Shown: positions 1-6,359, numbered from the stretch's first letter. The stretch: 9,040 nucleotides of DNA from Campylobacteraceae bacterium (GCA_026982175.1 JALSHP010000362.1:1-9040), one strand, 5' to 3'. Numbers and translations are program-made. Notes: a model not told the origin generated them from the letters alone.

Positions 1-1432
1 CTTTTTGTTCTCTGTTTTGCATACTTGAACCCAAATAAGGAGGATTTCCTAAAATATAAATCTCATCTCCCTCCTCTTTTGGACAAACCTCTTCCCAGTT
101 TAAGCGTGTGGCGTTGCCATGAACGATGTTTCCTCCATTTTGTAGAGGTAGAGAGGGGCTTGTTCTTCCGAACTCTTTGAAAAACTCTAAGTTCATTTGA
201 TGTTCGGCTAACCATAGGGAGAGTTTGGCTACTTCGTGGGCGAAATCGTCTAGTTCTATGCCGTAAAATTGGGCAAGACGTATCTCTGAAAAGACAAAGC
301 TTTTTTGTTTGGCTAAAATGTCTATCTGTTTAAATATTTTCATCTCTAAAAGTCGAAGCTCTTTGTAGGCAATAATCAAAAAGTTACCCGACCCACAAGC
401 AGGGTCAAATATTTTTAGATTGCTAATGCGTACTATGAGGCTTTGTAGCTTTCGTTTGTTGTTTTTAATTTTTTCAAACTCCTCATAAAGCTCATCTAAA
501 AAAAGAGGTTGGATTACTTTCATGATGTTTGGTACAGAGGTGTAGTGCATTCCCATGCCACCACGATGTTCGGGGGTTATGACGGCTTGAATCATTGAGC
601 CAAAAATATCAGGATTTATCTGTGACCAATCAAGTTTTCCTATCTCTATGAGTATAGACCTTGATTTTGTAGTGAAGTTTGGAATAGGATAATATTGAGC
701 AAAAAGCCCACCATTAACATAGGGAAAATCTTTTAGATATTGGGGTAGATTTTCATCTCTTTTTTCACTGTTAAAAACTTCAAAAAGTCTACAGAGATAA
801 ACATCTACATCTGAACCATCTGTTTGTGTATGCGAAGCGATGGCATTGGTAAATTGGTTGTCGCTAAAGATGTTGGTGTCTTCTGCAAAATAACAAAAAA
901 GAAGCCGTGTAAGAAAAATGTTAAGAGCATGAACCTCTTCACTGTTGTTTGCTTCATTGGTTTTAAGTATCTCATCGTAGAGTTTAGCCAGTTTAGCCGA
1001 AGCTTTCACATCTGCAATGTTCTCTTCTTGGTGTAGTGCTTTTTCCATTCCTGCTAAAGGTAAAAAGAAATCATAATGCTTACTTAGCTCTTGAAACTTT
1101 ATATCCAAGCTATCCGTAGTTTTGGTATCATACGCCAAAAAAGTTTCATAGTCTGTAATGATTATAAATCTAGGTTTTGTTTTTTGTTTAGCAAACGCCT
1201 CTTTTGAATCTTCTAGTAAAGAGTGAAGATGTTTCGTAGCCACTTTAAAAAAGAGCTTTTTTCGGTGGGTTAGTTCTGCTTTTTTTTCGAGCTGATTGAG
1301 TTCACTCTTTTTAAGCCGTGCAATGGTCGCTTTGGGTTCGCCATAAGCTAGAAGAAAATCAAATATAAATTGTTCTTGGTTTAGATTATTTGCTAATTGG
1401 CTTACATTTTCTTCTATTTGGGTTATGGTCAT
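1..1432 (-). CDS. DNA N6-adenine methyltransferase, type IIG/MmeI-YeeA-like, C-terminus outside window
   Basis: An uninterrupted minus-strand frame of 477 codons begins at ATG 1430-1432 and runs off the left edge. It carries the marks of a class I SAM-dependent DNA adenine methyltransferase: a motif X-like HYTS at residue 296, the SAM-binding motif I DPACGSGNF at 343-351, a motif II-like FYGIELDDFAHEVAKLSL, and the catalytic motif IV NPPY at 463-466. The ~340-residue region before motif I matches my memory of the MmeI/YeeA single-chain restriction-modification group, whose target-recognition domain would lie beyond the window. I see no convincing PD-(D/E)xK nuclease site near the N-terminus. 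D25 with E32-x-K34 is a superficial match in what looks like a conserved structural segment, so cleavage activity is unproven. The start follows the lipoprotein stop by 13 nt and has only a weak AAAGAGAA ribosome site, which suggests co-transcription or coupling. Confidence 0.88.
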   Translation of the reverse strand, partial: MTITQIEENVSQLANNLNQEQFIFDFLLAYGEPKATIARLKKSELNQLEKKAELTHRKKLFFKVATKHLHSLLEDSKEAFAKQKTKPRFIIITDYETFLAYDTKTTDSLDIKFQELSKHYDFFLPLAGMEKALHQEENIADVKASAKLAKLYDEILKTNEANNSEEVHALNIFLTRLLFCYFAEDTNIFSDNQFTNAIASHTQTDGSDVDVYLCRLFEVFNSEKRDENLPQYLKDFPYVNGGLFAQYYPIPNFTTKSRSILIEIGKLDWSQINPDIFGSMIQAVITPEHRGGMGMHYTSVPNIMKVIQPLFLDELYEEFEKIKNNKRKLQSLIVRISNLKIFDPACGSGNFLIIAYKELRLLEMKIFKQIDILAKQKSFVFSEIRLAQFYGIELDDFAHEVAKLSLWLAEHQMNLEFFKEFGRTSPSLPLQNGGNIVHGNATRLNWEEVCPKEEGDEIYILGNPPYLGSSMQNREQK

Positions 1433-1445
1433 AAGTTCTCTTTAT

Positions 1446-2153
1446 TTAATCTTTTTCATCTCGGGAAGTTACATTTTTTTGACGCATACTCTTTTTTAAA
1501 GCATCAATTTTCTCTCTTGTCTCATTACTTTCTTGGCTATATTGACCATATAAAGAGGTTTGATAGCTTAAACTCTTTTGCCAATAGCTTATTGCCATTT
1601 GCTTTTTACCTATTTTTTCATAACTCATGGCTAACTTCTCATGCTCTGCCCATACATCTTCATGTGTCTCACTTAAGGCATAAATATCTATTTTTAAGGC
1701 TTTTAAATAATATTTAATGGCATTCTCGTATTGATTAAGTGAAAAATAGGAGTTGGCGACATTGTAGTAAGTAGTAGAGCGTTCGGTACTGTTTTGCTCT
1801 AGGGTTTGCTCATCTATCTTCATGGTTTTTAAGTAGAACTCTAAGGCTTTTTCATAGTTCTTTAATTCATCATAATCAAGCCCAATATTATTGTAATCTA
1901 AGGCAATCTCTAAGCTTACTTCTGGGTAATACTTTAAATCCTCTTGAAGTTGTTTGTGATGAAACTCTAAGGCACTGCTATAGTCACCTTTATCAAAAAA
2001 ATCTTGTGCCAAATAGTAACTACTGTCACTGGGTTTTCCTTTTAGGAGTACTTTTTTCTCTTCTTTTAGCTCTTTATCTTTGTTCCCACAAGCTGTCAAT
2101 ATTAGCGTAAAAAGTAAGAGCATAAGCATAGATAATCTGTGAATATTTAACAT
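1446..2153 (-). CDS. TPR-repeat lipoprotein
   Basis: This 235-residue protein starts with a lipoprotein signal peptide: a hydrophobic core at residues 8-19 and the lipobox L19-T-A-C22, so the mature protein should be lipidated at Cys22. The residue after Cys22 is Gly, not Asp, so the E. coli inner-membrane retention rule does not apply. Residues 44-200 hold about four tetratricopeptide repeats (near 44-77, 83-116, 125-158 and 167-200), with typical YxxAxxYYxKAL spacing. Such repeats form a protein-docking solenoid, here facing the periplasm. The charged C-terminus (205-235) lies outside the repeats. A strong AAGGAGG at 2161-2167, 7 nt before the ATG, supports the start. The methyltransferase gene lies 13 nt downstream, but no known system pairs these two products, so the operon may be coincidental. 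The partner and role are unknown. Confidence 0.85.
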   Translation of the reverse strand: MLNIHRLSMLMLLLFTLILTACGNKDKELKEEKKVLLKGKPSDSSYYLAQDFFDKGDYSSALEFHHKQLQEDLKYYPEVSLEIALDYNNIGLDYDELKNYEKALEFYLKTMKIDEQTLEQNSTERSTTYYNVANSYFSLNQYENAIKYYLKALKIDIYALSETHEDVWAEHEKLAMSYEKIGKKQMAISYWQKSLSYQTSLYGQYSQESNETREKIDALKKSMRQKNVTSRDEKD

Positions 2154-2242
2154 TTAGAAGCCTCCTTAAATATATTCTCTTATTTTATCATAAATAAACG
2201 CCATTTTGTGTATGATTCGCTAATTAAACTTAAGGATTATCA
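2154..2242. promoter_or_regulatory. Divergent promoter region
   Basis: These 89 bp separate the minus-strand lipoprotein gene from the plus-strand thiamine-binding gene and must hold both start signals. On the plus strand, TATGAT at 2211-2216 follows TGTG, an extended -10 look-alike, and AAGGA at 2232-2236 lies 6 nt before the ATG. On the minus strand, TATGAT (complement of 2187-2192) precedes the strong AAGGAGG. I see no clear -35 box for either, which is usual in Campylobacterota promoters. Confidence 0.45.
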
Positions 2243-2557
2243 ATGTCAGCATTAGTAGAATTTTCAATGTTCCCAACCGAAGCCACCCAAAGTAAAAGTG
2301 CCTTTGTCGCACGTGTTTTAGACATCGTGGACAAATCAGGTTTACCCTATCAACTTACCCCAATGGGAACCATTATCGAAGGCGAAACCGTCGCTGAAGT
2401 CATGAATGTTATTAATCAGGCTTACGAAGAGCTACAAACCGATTGTGGGCGTGTTTACTCTAGCATTAAGATAGATTGGCGAAAAGGGGCTATGGGTCGT
2501 TTAGGCAATAAAGTAAATGCTGTTGAAGAGAAACTTGGACGTAAATTAAACAGTTAA
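2243..2557 (+). CDS. MTH1187-family thiamine-binding protein
   Basis: This 104-residue cytoplasmic protein has the size and signatures of the MTH1187/YkoF thiamine-binding superfamily (formerly DUF77/UPF0045). They are an N-terminal strand VEFSMFPT (residues 5-12), YQLTPMGTIIEG (36-47) where the bound thiamine-type ligand is usually held, and RVYSSIKIDWRKG (70-82) near the end. Family members are ferredoxin-like folds that assemble into tetramers. Some bind thiamine or related hydroxymethylpyrimidine compounds, but the cellular role is mostly unsettled. The start is fixed by AAGGA 6 nt upstream. The gene appears monocistronic: a palindromic terminator follows it, and its GC content is clearly higher than that of the AT-rich genes downstream. 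Confidence 0.88.
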   Translation: MSALVEFSMFPTEATQSKSAFVARVLDIVDKSGLPYQLTPMGTIIEGETVAEVMNVINQAYEELQTDCGRVYSSIKIDWRKGAMGRLGNKVNAVEEKLGRKLNS

Positions 2558-2572
2558 TTTTATATGTTTTAG

Positions 2573-2593
2573 AAAGAGATTTAAATCTCTTTT
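2573..2593 (+). terminator. Perfect palindrome, probable terminator
   Basis: A perfect 20-bp palindrome (AAAGAGATTT followed by its complement) starts 15 nt after the thiamine-binding gene stop and ends in a short T run. The stem is AT-rich and the T tract is only three or four long, so termination would be weak. The same symmetry could instead serve as an operator for the gene at 2634. Confidence 0.5.
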
Positions 2594-2633
2594 AATATAC
2601 CAAGGATATAGTAGGTAATTAATAAGGAATGAT

Positions 2634-3068
2634 ATGGTTTGGATTTTAAGATTAGAAAAAGTAATATTTTACTTATTATATGTACTTCCTTATTTTTTAA
2701 TAGGATTTTTCCTTATTATCTCTTCTGATAATATAACAAGTAGTTATTTTTTCTCACTTTCGATAAATGATATTTCTTCTGAAATAAATAGCATGCAAGA
2801 TAAAAGTGAAAATATTTTTTCTACTTTATATGATATTTTTATATTTTTACTGTATGGAATTGGGCTTTTAGGTATTCATAGTTATTTATACAATAAAGAT
2901 TTTTTTTCAAAAAAATTTTGGATATTTATTATGCTTATTTTGATAGTTGATGATATTGGGGAAATTATTTATAATTTAGATGAAGTGCTAATAGCTATGG
3001 GTTTATTTGTCTATTCAATTTATTACTACTTTACTCTTTATCTTTTAGTAAGGTCTTATTATGAATAA
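2634..3068 (+). CDS. Hypothetical four-helix membrane protein
   Basis: I do not recognise this 144-residue protein. It has four strongly hydrophobic segments, near residues 9-29, 65-83, 94-109 and 116-140, which fit an inner-membrane protein. A polar, Ser/Asp/Glu-rich loop (about 31-62) separates the first two helices. A run DDIGEIIYNLDE lies at 106-117, between the third and fourth helices. The start has AAGGAA 7 nt upstream, and a TATAGT box at 2607-2612 could be its -10. The gene is far richer in A+T than purM, including runs of TTT and ATA codons. Its last 8 nt overlap the start of the next gene, so the two are almost certainly translated together and may form a membrane complex. That complex is inferred. 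Confidence 0.7.
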   Translation: MVWILRLEKVIFYLLYVLPYFLIGFFLIISSDNITSSYFFSLSINDISSEINSMQDKSENIFSTLYDIFIFLLYGIGLLGIHSYLYNKDFFSKKFWIFIMLILIVDDIGEIIYNLDEVLIAMGLFVYSIYYYFTLYLLVRSYYE

Positions 3069-3393
3069 AGATAACCTTACAACTATTCTTATGGCACTTA
3101 TTGTTGGTGGAGTTATAGGACATCATATTGATGACATTGTTGAAAAAAACTATCCTCCTTTAATATCTTCAATAAATCATCCTTTACAAAAAGAATATCA
3201 TATTTTAAAAGGTTGTATTGATTCTGATACAAGAGTTATAAGTGAAACAAATTATTTAAAAAAAGAAAAAATTTGTATTTGTACTCTTCAAAAATTGGAA
3301 TCTACTACTCCAAGATATTATACACTTGAAGAAAATTATTTACTTGATAAGTTTGAAGAGAATTTAAAAGTATGTACTAGTGAGATAAATTAG
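3061..3393 (+). CDS. Hypothetical membrane-anchored four-cysteine protein
   Basis: This unrecognised 110-residue protein begins with one transmembrane segment (residues 7-20, ending in GGVIGHH). A polar domain follows, probably periplasmic, although topology cannot be fixed from sequence alone. The domain holds four cysteines: C52 (KGC), C72 and C74 (a CxC pair in KEKICICTLQKLE) and C105. They could form two disulfides or bind a metal. The ATG lies inside the last codons of the membrane protein upstream (8-nt overlap), indicating translational coupling. Its TAG stop overlaps the stop of the convergent 118-residue gene by 4 nt. It shares the extreme A+T content of its partner. Confidence 0.68.
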   Translation: MNKDNLTTILMALIVGGVIGHHIDDIVEKNYPPLISSINHPLQKEYHILKGCIDSDTRVISETNYLKKEKICICTLQKLESTTPRYYTLEENYLLDKFEENLKVCTSEIN

Positions 3394-3746
3394 AATTCAT
3401 TTTCTAAGCTTTTTGTTATACTCTCCGATATTTTTTTCATTCGTTTGTTGAATATATCACTGAAATTATTATTTGCAATATAGTTAGGTTTAATATCGTT
3501 TAACTTTGCAAACGCTGGTAATTCCACTAGAAACTTTAAATATGTATCAATAATTTCAATGTCAGTTGTTTTACGATGTAATTGTTTTTTAAATTTTTCT
3601 TGAAACTGTTTTGTTTCTACTTCATTTTCACTTTCGGTTTCATTATAAAAATATTGTGCAAATTTATTTTGTGTAAATCCAATTTTTTTGATTAAATCTT
3701 TTAATTCTTTTTGTTTCTTTTCTGATTCTGTCATTTTTGTCCCCAT
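3390..3746 (-). CDS. Hypothetical 118-residue soluble protein, possibly DNA-binding
   Basis: No family was recognised. The protein is charged, lacks a signal peptide or membrane segment, and looks largely helical. The stretch LKDLIKKIGFTQNKFAQYFY (residues 16-34) resembles the first helices of a Cro/XRE-type helix-turn-helix. Residues 46-61 (KQFQEKFKKQLHRKTT) could be a recognition helix, but the spacing is not classic, so DNA binding is only suggested. There are two possible starts. ATG 3746 has AAGGGA close upstream; ATG 3734 (residue 5) has a second GGGGACAAA copy before it, the result of a short tandem repeat. The longer form is annotated. The gene converges on the four-cysteine gene with overlapping stops, a tight packing that supports it as real. 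Confidence 0.62.
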   Translation of the reverse strand: MGTKMTESEKKQKELKDLIKKIGFTQNKFAQYFYNETESENEVETKQFQEKFKKQLHRKTTDIEIIDTYLKFLVELPAFAKLNDIKPNYIANNNFSDIFNKRMKKISESITKSLENEF

Positions 3747-3762
3747 TTGTCCCTTACTGTAT

Positions 3763-3771
3763 TGCTATACT
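3763..3771 (+). promoter_or_regulatory. Extended -10 promoter candidate for the small ORFs
   Basis: TGCTATACT reads as an extended -10 (TGn plus TATACT), matching the TGCTATAAT used by purM at 4191-4199. It lies about 55 nt before the short ORF at 3827 and would drive the 3827-4118 segment. The opposite strand of the same region must promote the 118-residue gene. Confidence 0.4.
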
Positions 3772-3826
3772 TTTATTATCTTAACCAAAATAAGTTGAGA
3801 AATCCAATAATGAAAGGGAAGCTACC

Positions 3827-3936
3827 ATGAGTAAGAAAAAAGTTTTAATTAAAAACCTTGAACTCCTATAAAAACTCCATCTAAAATAGATGAAAACTTA
3901 GGAGAAGATAGGGGGGATTACCCTTCTGAACAATAA
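3827..3936 (+). pseudogene. Broken short ORF (frameshift plus stop)
   Basis: An ATG at 3827 with AAGGGA upstream opens a 14-codon frame (MSKKKVLIKN...) that ends at TAA 3869-3871. The next frame then carries a protein-like stretch from about 3862 to its TAA at 3934-3936, reading TPIKTPSKIDENLGEDRGDY and then PSEQ, with ordinary codons. One missing A in the A5 run at 3851-3855 would restore the shift, but the TGA at 3859-3861 would still block it, so two lesions are needed. The most economical reading is a decayed gene of about 36 codons encoding a small charged protein. Alternatively the downstream peptide is chance. A run of six G at 3911-3916 lies inside it. Confidence 0.35.
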
Positions 3937-3986
3937 TTTTATGCTGTAAAAGGCTTATTTAAAACACAACTATAAAAGGAATAATT

Positions 3987-4118
3987 ATGGCGAATGACAA
4001 TCATAAAGCAAATCAAAAGAACTCAAATAAAGGTACCTCTGGAAATAACAAAGCAAATGGAAAAGTAAATGGTAATAGAGGTAAACAGATGAACCCTAAT
4101 CAAAAAGGGAAAAAATAA
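3987..4118 (+). CDS. Small Asn/Lys/Gly-rich protein, 43 residues
   Basis: AAAAGGA lies 6 nt before an ATG that opens a 43-codon frame ending at TAA 4116-4118. The product is almost entirely Asn, Lys, Gly and Gln with no hydrophobic core: MANDNHKANQKN, a KGTSGNNKANGK segment, then NRGKQMNPNQKGKK. It should be basic and disordered. The NRGKQMNPNQ segment reminds me of tiny uncharacterised proteins ending in a similar Asn/Pro motif in other proteobacteria, but I cannot confirm a family. The good ribosome site and the lack of stops in a repeat-like, biased sequence favour a real gene. A role in nucleic-acid binding or stress protection would be guesswork. Confidence 0.62.
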   Translation: MANDNHKANQKNSNKGTSGNNKANGKVNGNRGKQMNPNQKGKK

Positions 4119-4122
4119 TCAT

Positions 4123-4152
4123 ACGTTAATTTTATGTTAATTGAATTAGCGT
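4123..4152 (+). terminator. Weak hairpin after the 43-residue gene
   Basis: ACGTTAATT (4123-4131) pairs with AATTAGCGT (4144-4152) over 9 bp, including one G-T, across a 12-nt loop. No T tract follows, so this is at best a weak or rho-assisted terminator between the small gene and the purM promoter. Confidence 0.25.
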
Positions 4153-4190
4153 GAACCTCTTACCATAAATAACCCTTAAAAGTTAATCTT

Positions 4191-4199
4191 TGCTATAAT
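4191..4199 (+). promoter_or_regulatory. purM extended -10 promoter
   Basis: TGCTATAAT carries a consensus TATAAT at 4194-4199 preceded by TGC. No good -35 box lies 17 bp upstream, as is common for sigma-70 promoters in this phylum. A leader of about 30 nt would result, with AGGA at 4226-4229 placed 6 nt before the purM ATG. Confidence 0.7.
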
Positions 4200-4235
4200 G
4201 CGATAATTATTTTAATCATAACTTTAGGACAAACA

Positions 4236-5231
4236 ATGGCAAACATTTCATATAAAGATGCTGGAGTCGATATAGACGCAGGAAACAATTTCGTAGAGGC
4301 AATTAAAGCCGATGTAAAATCGACCTTTGATAAGAACGTCATAGGAGGCATTGGTTCATTTGCAGGAGCGTATGCACTGCCTACTGGATACAAAGAACCT
4401 GTTATTCTTTCAGCAACGGATGGCGTGGGAACAAAACTAAAACTTGCCATTGAATCAAATAAATTTGATACCGTGGGCATTGACTTAGTTGCCATGTGTG
4501 TTAATGACCTTATTTGTAACTTTGGAACACCGATGTTTTTCTTGGATTATTATGCCACAGGAAAACTTGTGCCTGAAAATGCCAAAGATGTGGTAGCAGG
4601 AATTGCTGAGGGTTGTAGAAGAAGTGAATGTTCTTTAGTAGGTGGTGAAACAGCTGAAATGCCAGGTATGTACAGCAATGATGACTTTGATTTAGCAGGG
4701 TTTGCCGTAGGGATTGCAGAGCGTTCTCAGATGGATACCGTATCCAATGTGAAAGAGGGGCAAGTGATTTTAGCACTTCCTAGTTCTGGGGTACACTCCA
4801 ATGGTTATTCACTGGTAAGAAAACTCTTTTTTGATAAACTAGGAATGTCTTTAGATTCAGACTTCAATGGTAAGCCACTCATCGAGACCTTGCTTGAACC
4901 AACGCGTATTTATGTTAAAGAGTTTAAGCAAAATCGCGACAAAATTGTGGCACTTGCCCACATTACAGGTGGGGGAATTGTTGAGAACTTACCACGTGTA
5001 TTACCAGAGGGAATGAGAGCCCAAGTGGCTAAAGATAGCATTAAAACACTTCCTGTTTTTGACTTTATGGCTAATTATGTTGATGAAGAGGAGATGTTTA
5101 GAACCTTTAACATGGGTGTGGGAATGGTACTTGTGGTTGAGGGTGAAAATGTTGAAGCCATCTGTGCCAATACAGATGCTTATGTTATTGGGGCGATGGT
5201 CAAAGGTGAAAAAGGGGTTGATTTAGTTTAA
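4236..5231 (+). CDS. purM: Phosphoribosylformylglycinamidine cyclo-ligase (AIR synthetase)
   Basis: PurM catalyses the fifth step of de novo purine synthesis: ATP-dependent ring closure of formylglycinamidine ribonucleotide to aminoimidazole ribonucleotide, in the cytoplasm. The 331-residue protein is slightly shorter than E. coli PurM (about 345) and complete. The family signatures appear in order: SYKDAGVD (5-12), ATDGVGTKL (60-68, nucleotide loop), GIDLVAMCVNDL (81-92), GGETAEMPGMY (136-146), GVHSNGYSLVRK (185-196) and HITGGGIVENLPR (242-254). The GTFNMG-type motif near the end reads RTFNMGVGM (289-297). Start choice is supported by AGGA at proper spacing and by the usual MANxSYKDAG beginning. 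It appears to be transcribed alone from its own promoter; no other purine gene is adjacent in this window. Confidence 0.97.
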   Translation: MANISYKDAGVDIDAGNNFVEAIKADVKSTFDKNVIGGIGSFAGAYALPTGYKEPVILSATDGVGTKLKLAIESNKFDTVGIDLVAMCVNDLICNFGTPMFFLDYYATGKLVPENAKDVVAGIAEGCRRSECSLVGGETAEMPGMYSNDDFDLAGFAVGIAERSQMDTVSNVKEGQVILALPSSGVHSNGYSLVRKLFFDKLGMSLDSDFNGKPLIETLLEPTRIYVKEFKQNRDKIVALAHITGGGIVENLPRVLPEGMRAQVAKDSIKTLPVFDFMANYVDEEEMFRTFNMGVGMVLVVEGENVEAICANTDAYVIGAMVKGEKGVDLV

Positions 5232-5244
5232 CCACCACCTTTTT

Positions 5245-5265
5245 ACTTGATGTTAAGTTTTTTTT
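5245..5265 (+). terminator. purM terminator candidate
   Basis: ACTT (5245-5248) can pair with AAGT (5255-5258) around a 6-nt loop, followed directly by eight T residues (5258-5265). The T tract is good but the four-base stem is weak, so this is a plausible but inefficient intrinsic terminator between purM and lysR. Confidence 0.4.
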
Positions 5266-5282
5266 ATGATAATTCATAATAT

Positions 5283-5308
5283 TAACTATTTATTTGATAT
5301 AATAGTTA
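5283..5308 (+). promoter_or_regulatory. lysR leaderless promoter with overlapping inverted repeat
   Basis: A consensus TATAAT at 5298-5303 lies only 6 nt before the ATG at 5310. Transcription would therefore begin at or next to the start codon, giving a leaderless mRNA, and indeed no ribosome site is present. An 8-bp perfect inverted repeat, TAACTATT (5283-5290) and AATAGTTA (5301-5308), brackets the -10 with a 10-bp spacer. Its place across -10 and start site suits an autoregulatory operator for the LysR protein; this function is inferred. Confidence 0.55.
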
Positions 5309-5309
5309 C

Positions 5310-6221
5310 ATGAAAGATAAAAAAGATAAACTCACCCTACGTCAACTTGAAATATTTTTAAATGTTGTTAAGGAAGGTCACCTTACCAATGTTGCTAAAG
5401 GAATGGGGCTTAGTCAATCGGCTATCTCCATGGCAATTAAAGAGTTAGAAAAAATCTTAGGTAACCCTCTTTTTGACCGAATTAACAAAAAACTTGTTCT
5501 CAATGAGATGGGTCGTGCTTTTGAAAAAGAGGTTACGCCTATTTTAAAAAAAATCAACGACATTGAGTATGAGTTTAAAAACACCGTCAACAAAGGAATG
5601 GTACGTGTCGGAGCGAGTACTACCATTGTTGACTACCTCATGCCTCCTATTATTTGCTCATACATGAATAACTACCCCGATGTCAAAGTGGCACTCAAAG
5701 AGGGAAACAGTAAAAACATTGTTGACCTTATTAAAGAGGGTGAGCTTGATGTGGCATTCATTGAAGGGGTTGTGAATGATTCTGATGTGATTAAAAGCAT
5801 TATTGGCATTGATGAATTGGTAGTGGTAACAACAGATGAAAGCCTTAAAAATGAATGTTTTATTGACACCATTCAAGATAAAAAGTGGGTACTAAGAGAA
5901 GAGGGTTCAGGGACACGTGAAGTCTTTTTAGACTATGTAAAAGATAAAGTTGACCACATTAATATCTTTTTAGAGTTAGGACATACCGAGTCGATTAAGT
6001 CACTACTCATGAACCATCAATGTCTCACTTGCATCTCTAAAATTGCCGTTAGCACAGAAGTTAAAAATGGAAAATTAATCCAAGTGCCATTGCGTAATTT
6101 TGAATGTAAACGGCATTTTTATATGATTTACCATAAAGACAAATACAGAAGTGAACTCTTTGATAAATTTGTCACTTTCACCCAAGCGATGATGAAAAAG
6201 ATGTTAGAAGAGCGAACTTAA
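5310..6221 (+). CDS. LysR-family transcriptional regulator
   Basis: The 303 residues match a full-length LysR-type regulator. The N-terminal winged helix-turn-helix spans about 8-68: LTLRQLEIFLNVVKEGHLT, the recognition region GLSQSAISMAIKELE (33-47), then the wing around LFDRINKKLVLNEMG. A linker helix (70-92) leads to the periplasmic-binding-protein-like effector domain (about 95-295). Within it, VLREEGSGTR (194-203) is the effector-pocket segment seen in the CysL/CbbR-like branch. Two cysteines at 238 and 241 (CLTC) could respond to redox or metal, but this is speculative. The effector is unknown. The gene converges on mobA with only the palindromic element between them. The ATG sits directly behind the -10 box; no internal start with a ribosome site precedes the helix-turn-helix. 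Confidence 0.93.
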   Translation: MKDKKDKLTLRQLEIFLNVVKEGHLTNVAKGMGLSQSAISMAIKELEKILGNPLFDRINKKLVLNEMGRAFEKEVTPILKKINDIEYEFKNTVNKGMVRVGASTTIVDYLMPPIICSYMNNYPDVKVALKEGNSKNIVDLIKEGELDVAFIEGVVNDSDVIKSIIGIDELVVVTTDESLKNECFIDTIQDKKWVLREEGSGTREVFLDYVKDKVDHINIFLELGHTESIKSLLMNHQCLTCISKIAVSTEVKNGKLIQVPLRNFECKRHFYMIYHKDKYRSELFDKFVTFTQAMMKKMLEERT

Positions 6222-6252
6222 GTACCTGACCAATATTAATTTCAAATTTTAA

Positions 6253-6350
6253 CGTAAAGAGAAAGGTATAGATGCTAGGCAGATTTTTGCAGGACTAGCC
6301 TTAGCTAATTCAAGAAAATCTAACAACGCAGATATGCCTTTCTCTTTACG
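6253..6350 (+). other. Hairpin 1 of the cruciform element
   Basis: CGTAAAGAGAAAGG (6253-6266) pairs perfectly with 6337-6350. A G-T and three more pairs, a tandem G-A/A-G mismatch (6271-6272 with 6331-6332) and TGC/GCA (6273-6275 with 6328-6330) follow. After an internal loop, AGATTTT (6281-6287) pairs with AAAATCT (6315-6321). The 27-nt apical loop (6288-6314) presents the shared motif AGGACTAGCCTTAG and its continuation to 6311. Confidence 0.8.
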
Positions 6351-6359
6351 CCCTTTGGG

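Noticed and set aside
824..1036. Plus-strand 70-residue open frame inside the methyltransferase
   Set aside because: It is antisense to a continuous methyltransferase frame with conserved motifs and has no supporting start signal.
1397..1717. Plus-strand 106-residue open frame opposite the TPR lipoprotein
   Set aside because: It lies antisense to a gene with a signal peptide, lipobox and clear TPR repeats, has no ribosome site and has the low-complexity Phe/Leu/His look of an antisense frame.
3911..3916. Run of six G residues as a phase-variation tract
   Set aside because: Tracts that vary in Campylobacterota are usually eight or more G long, and this one lies in an already broken short frame.
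3747..4235. tRNA or other structured RNA in the purM upstream region
   Set aside because: No cloverleaf, no conserved T-arm sequence and only one weak hairpin (4123-4152). The two small ORFs and promoters account for the region.
6315..6330. TCTAACAACG inside hairpin 1, resembling the core of an integron attC site
   Set aside because: No matching GTTRRRY partner at the other end of the hairpin, no integrase and no cassette array. The conserved part of this element is the loop, the opposite of an attC site.
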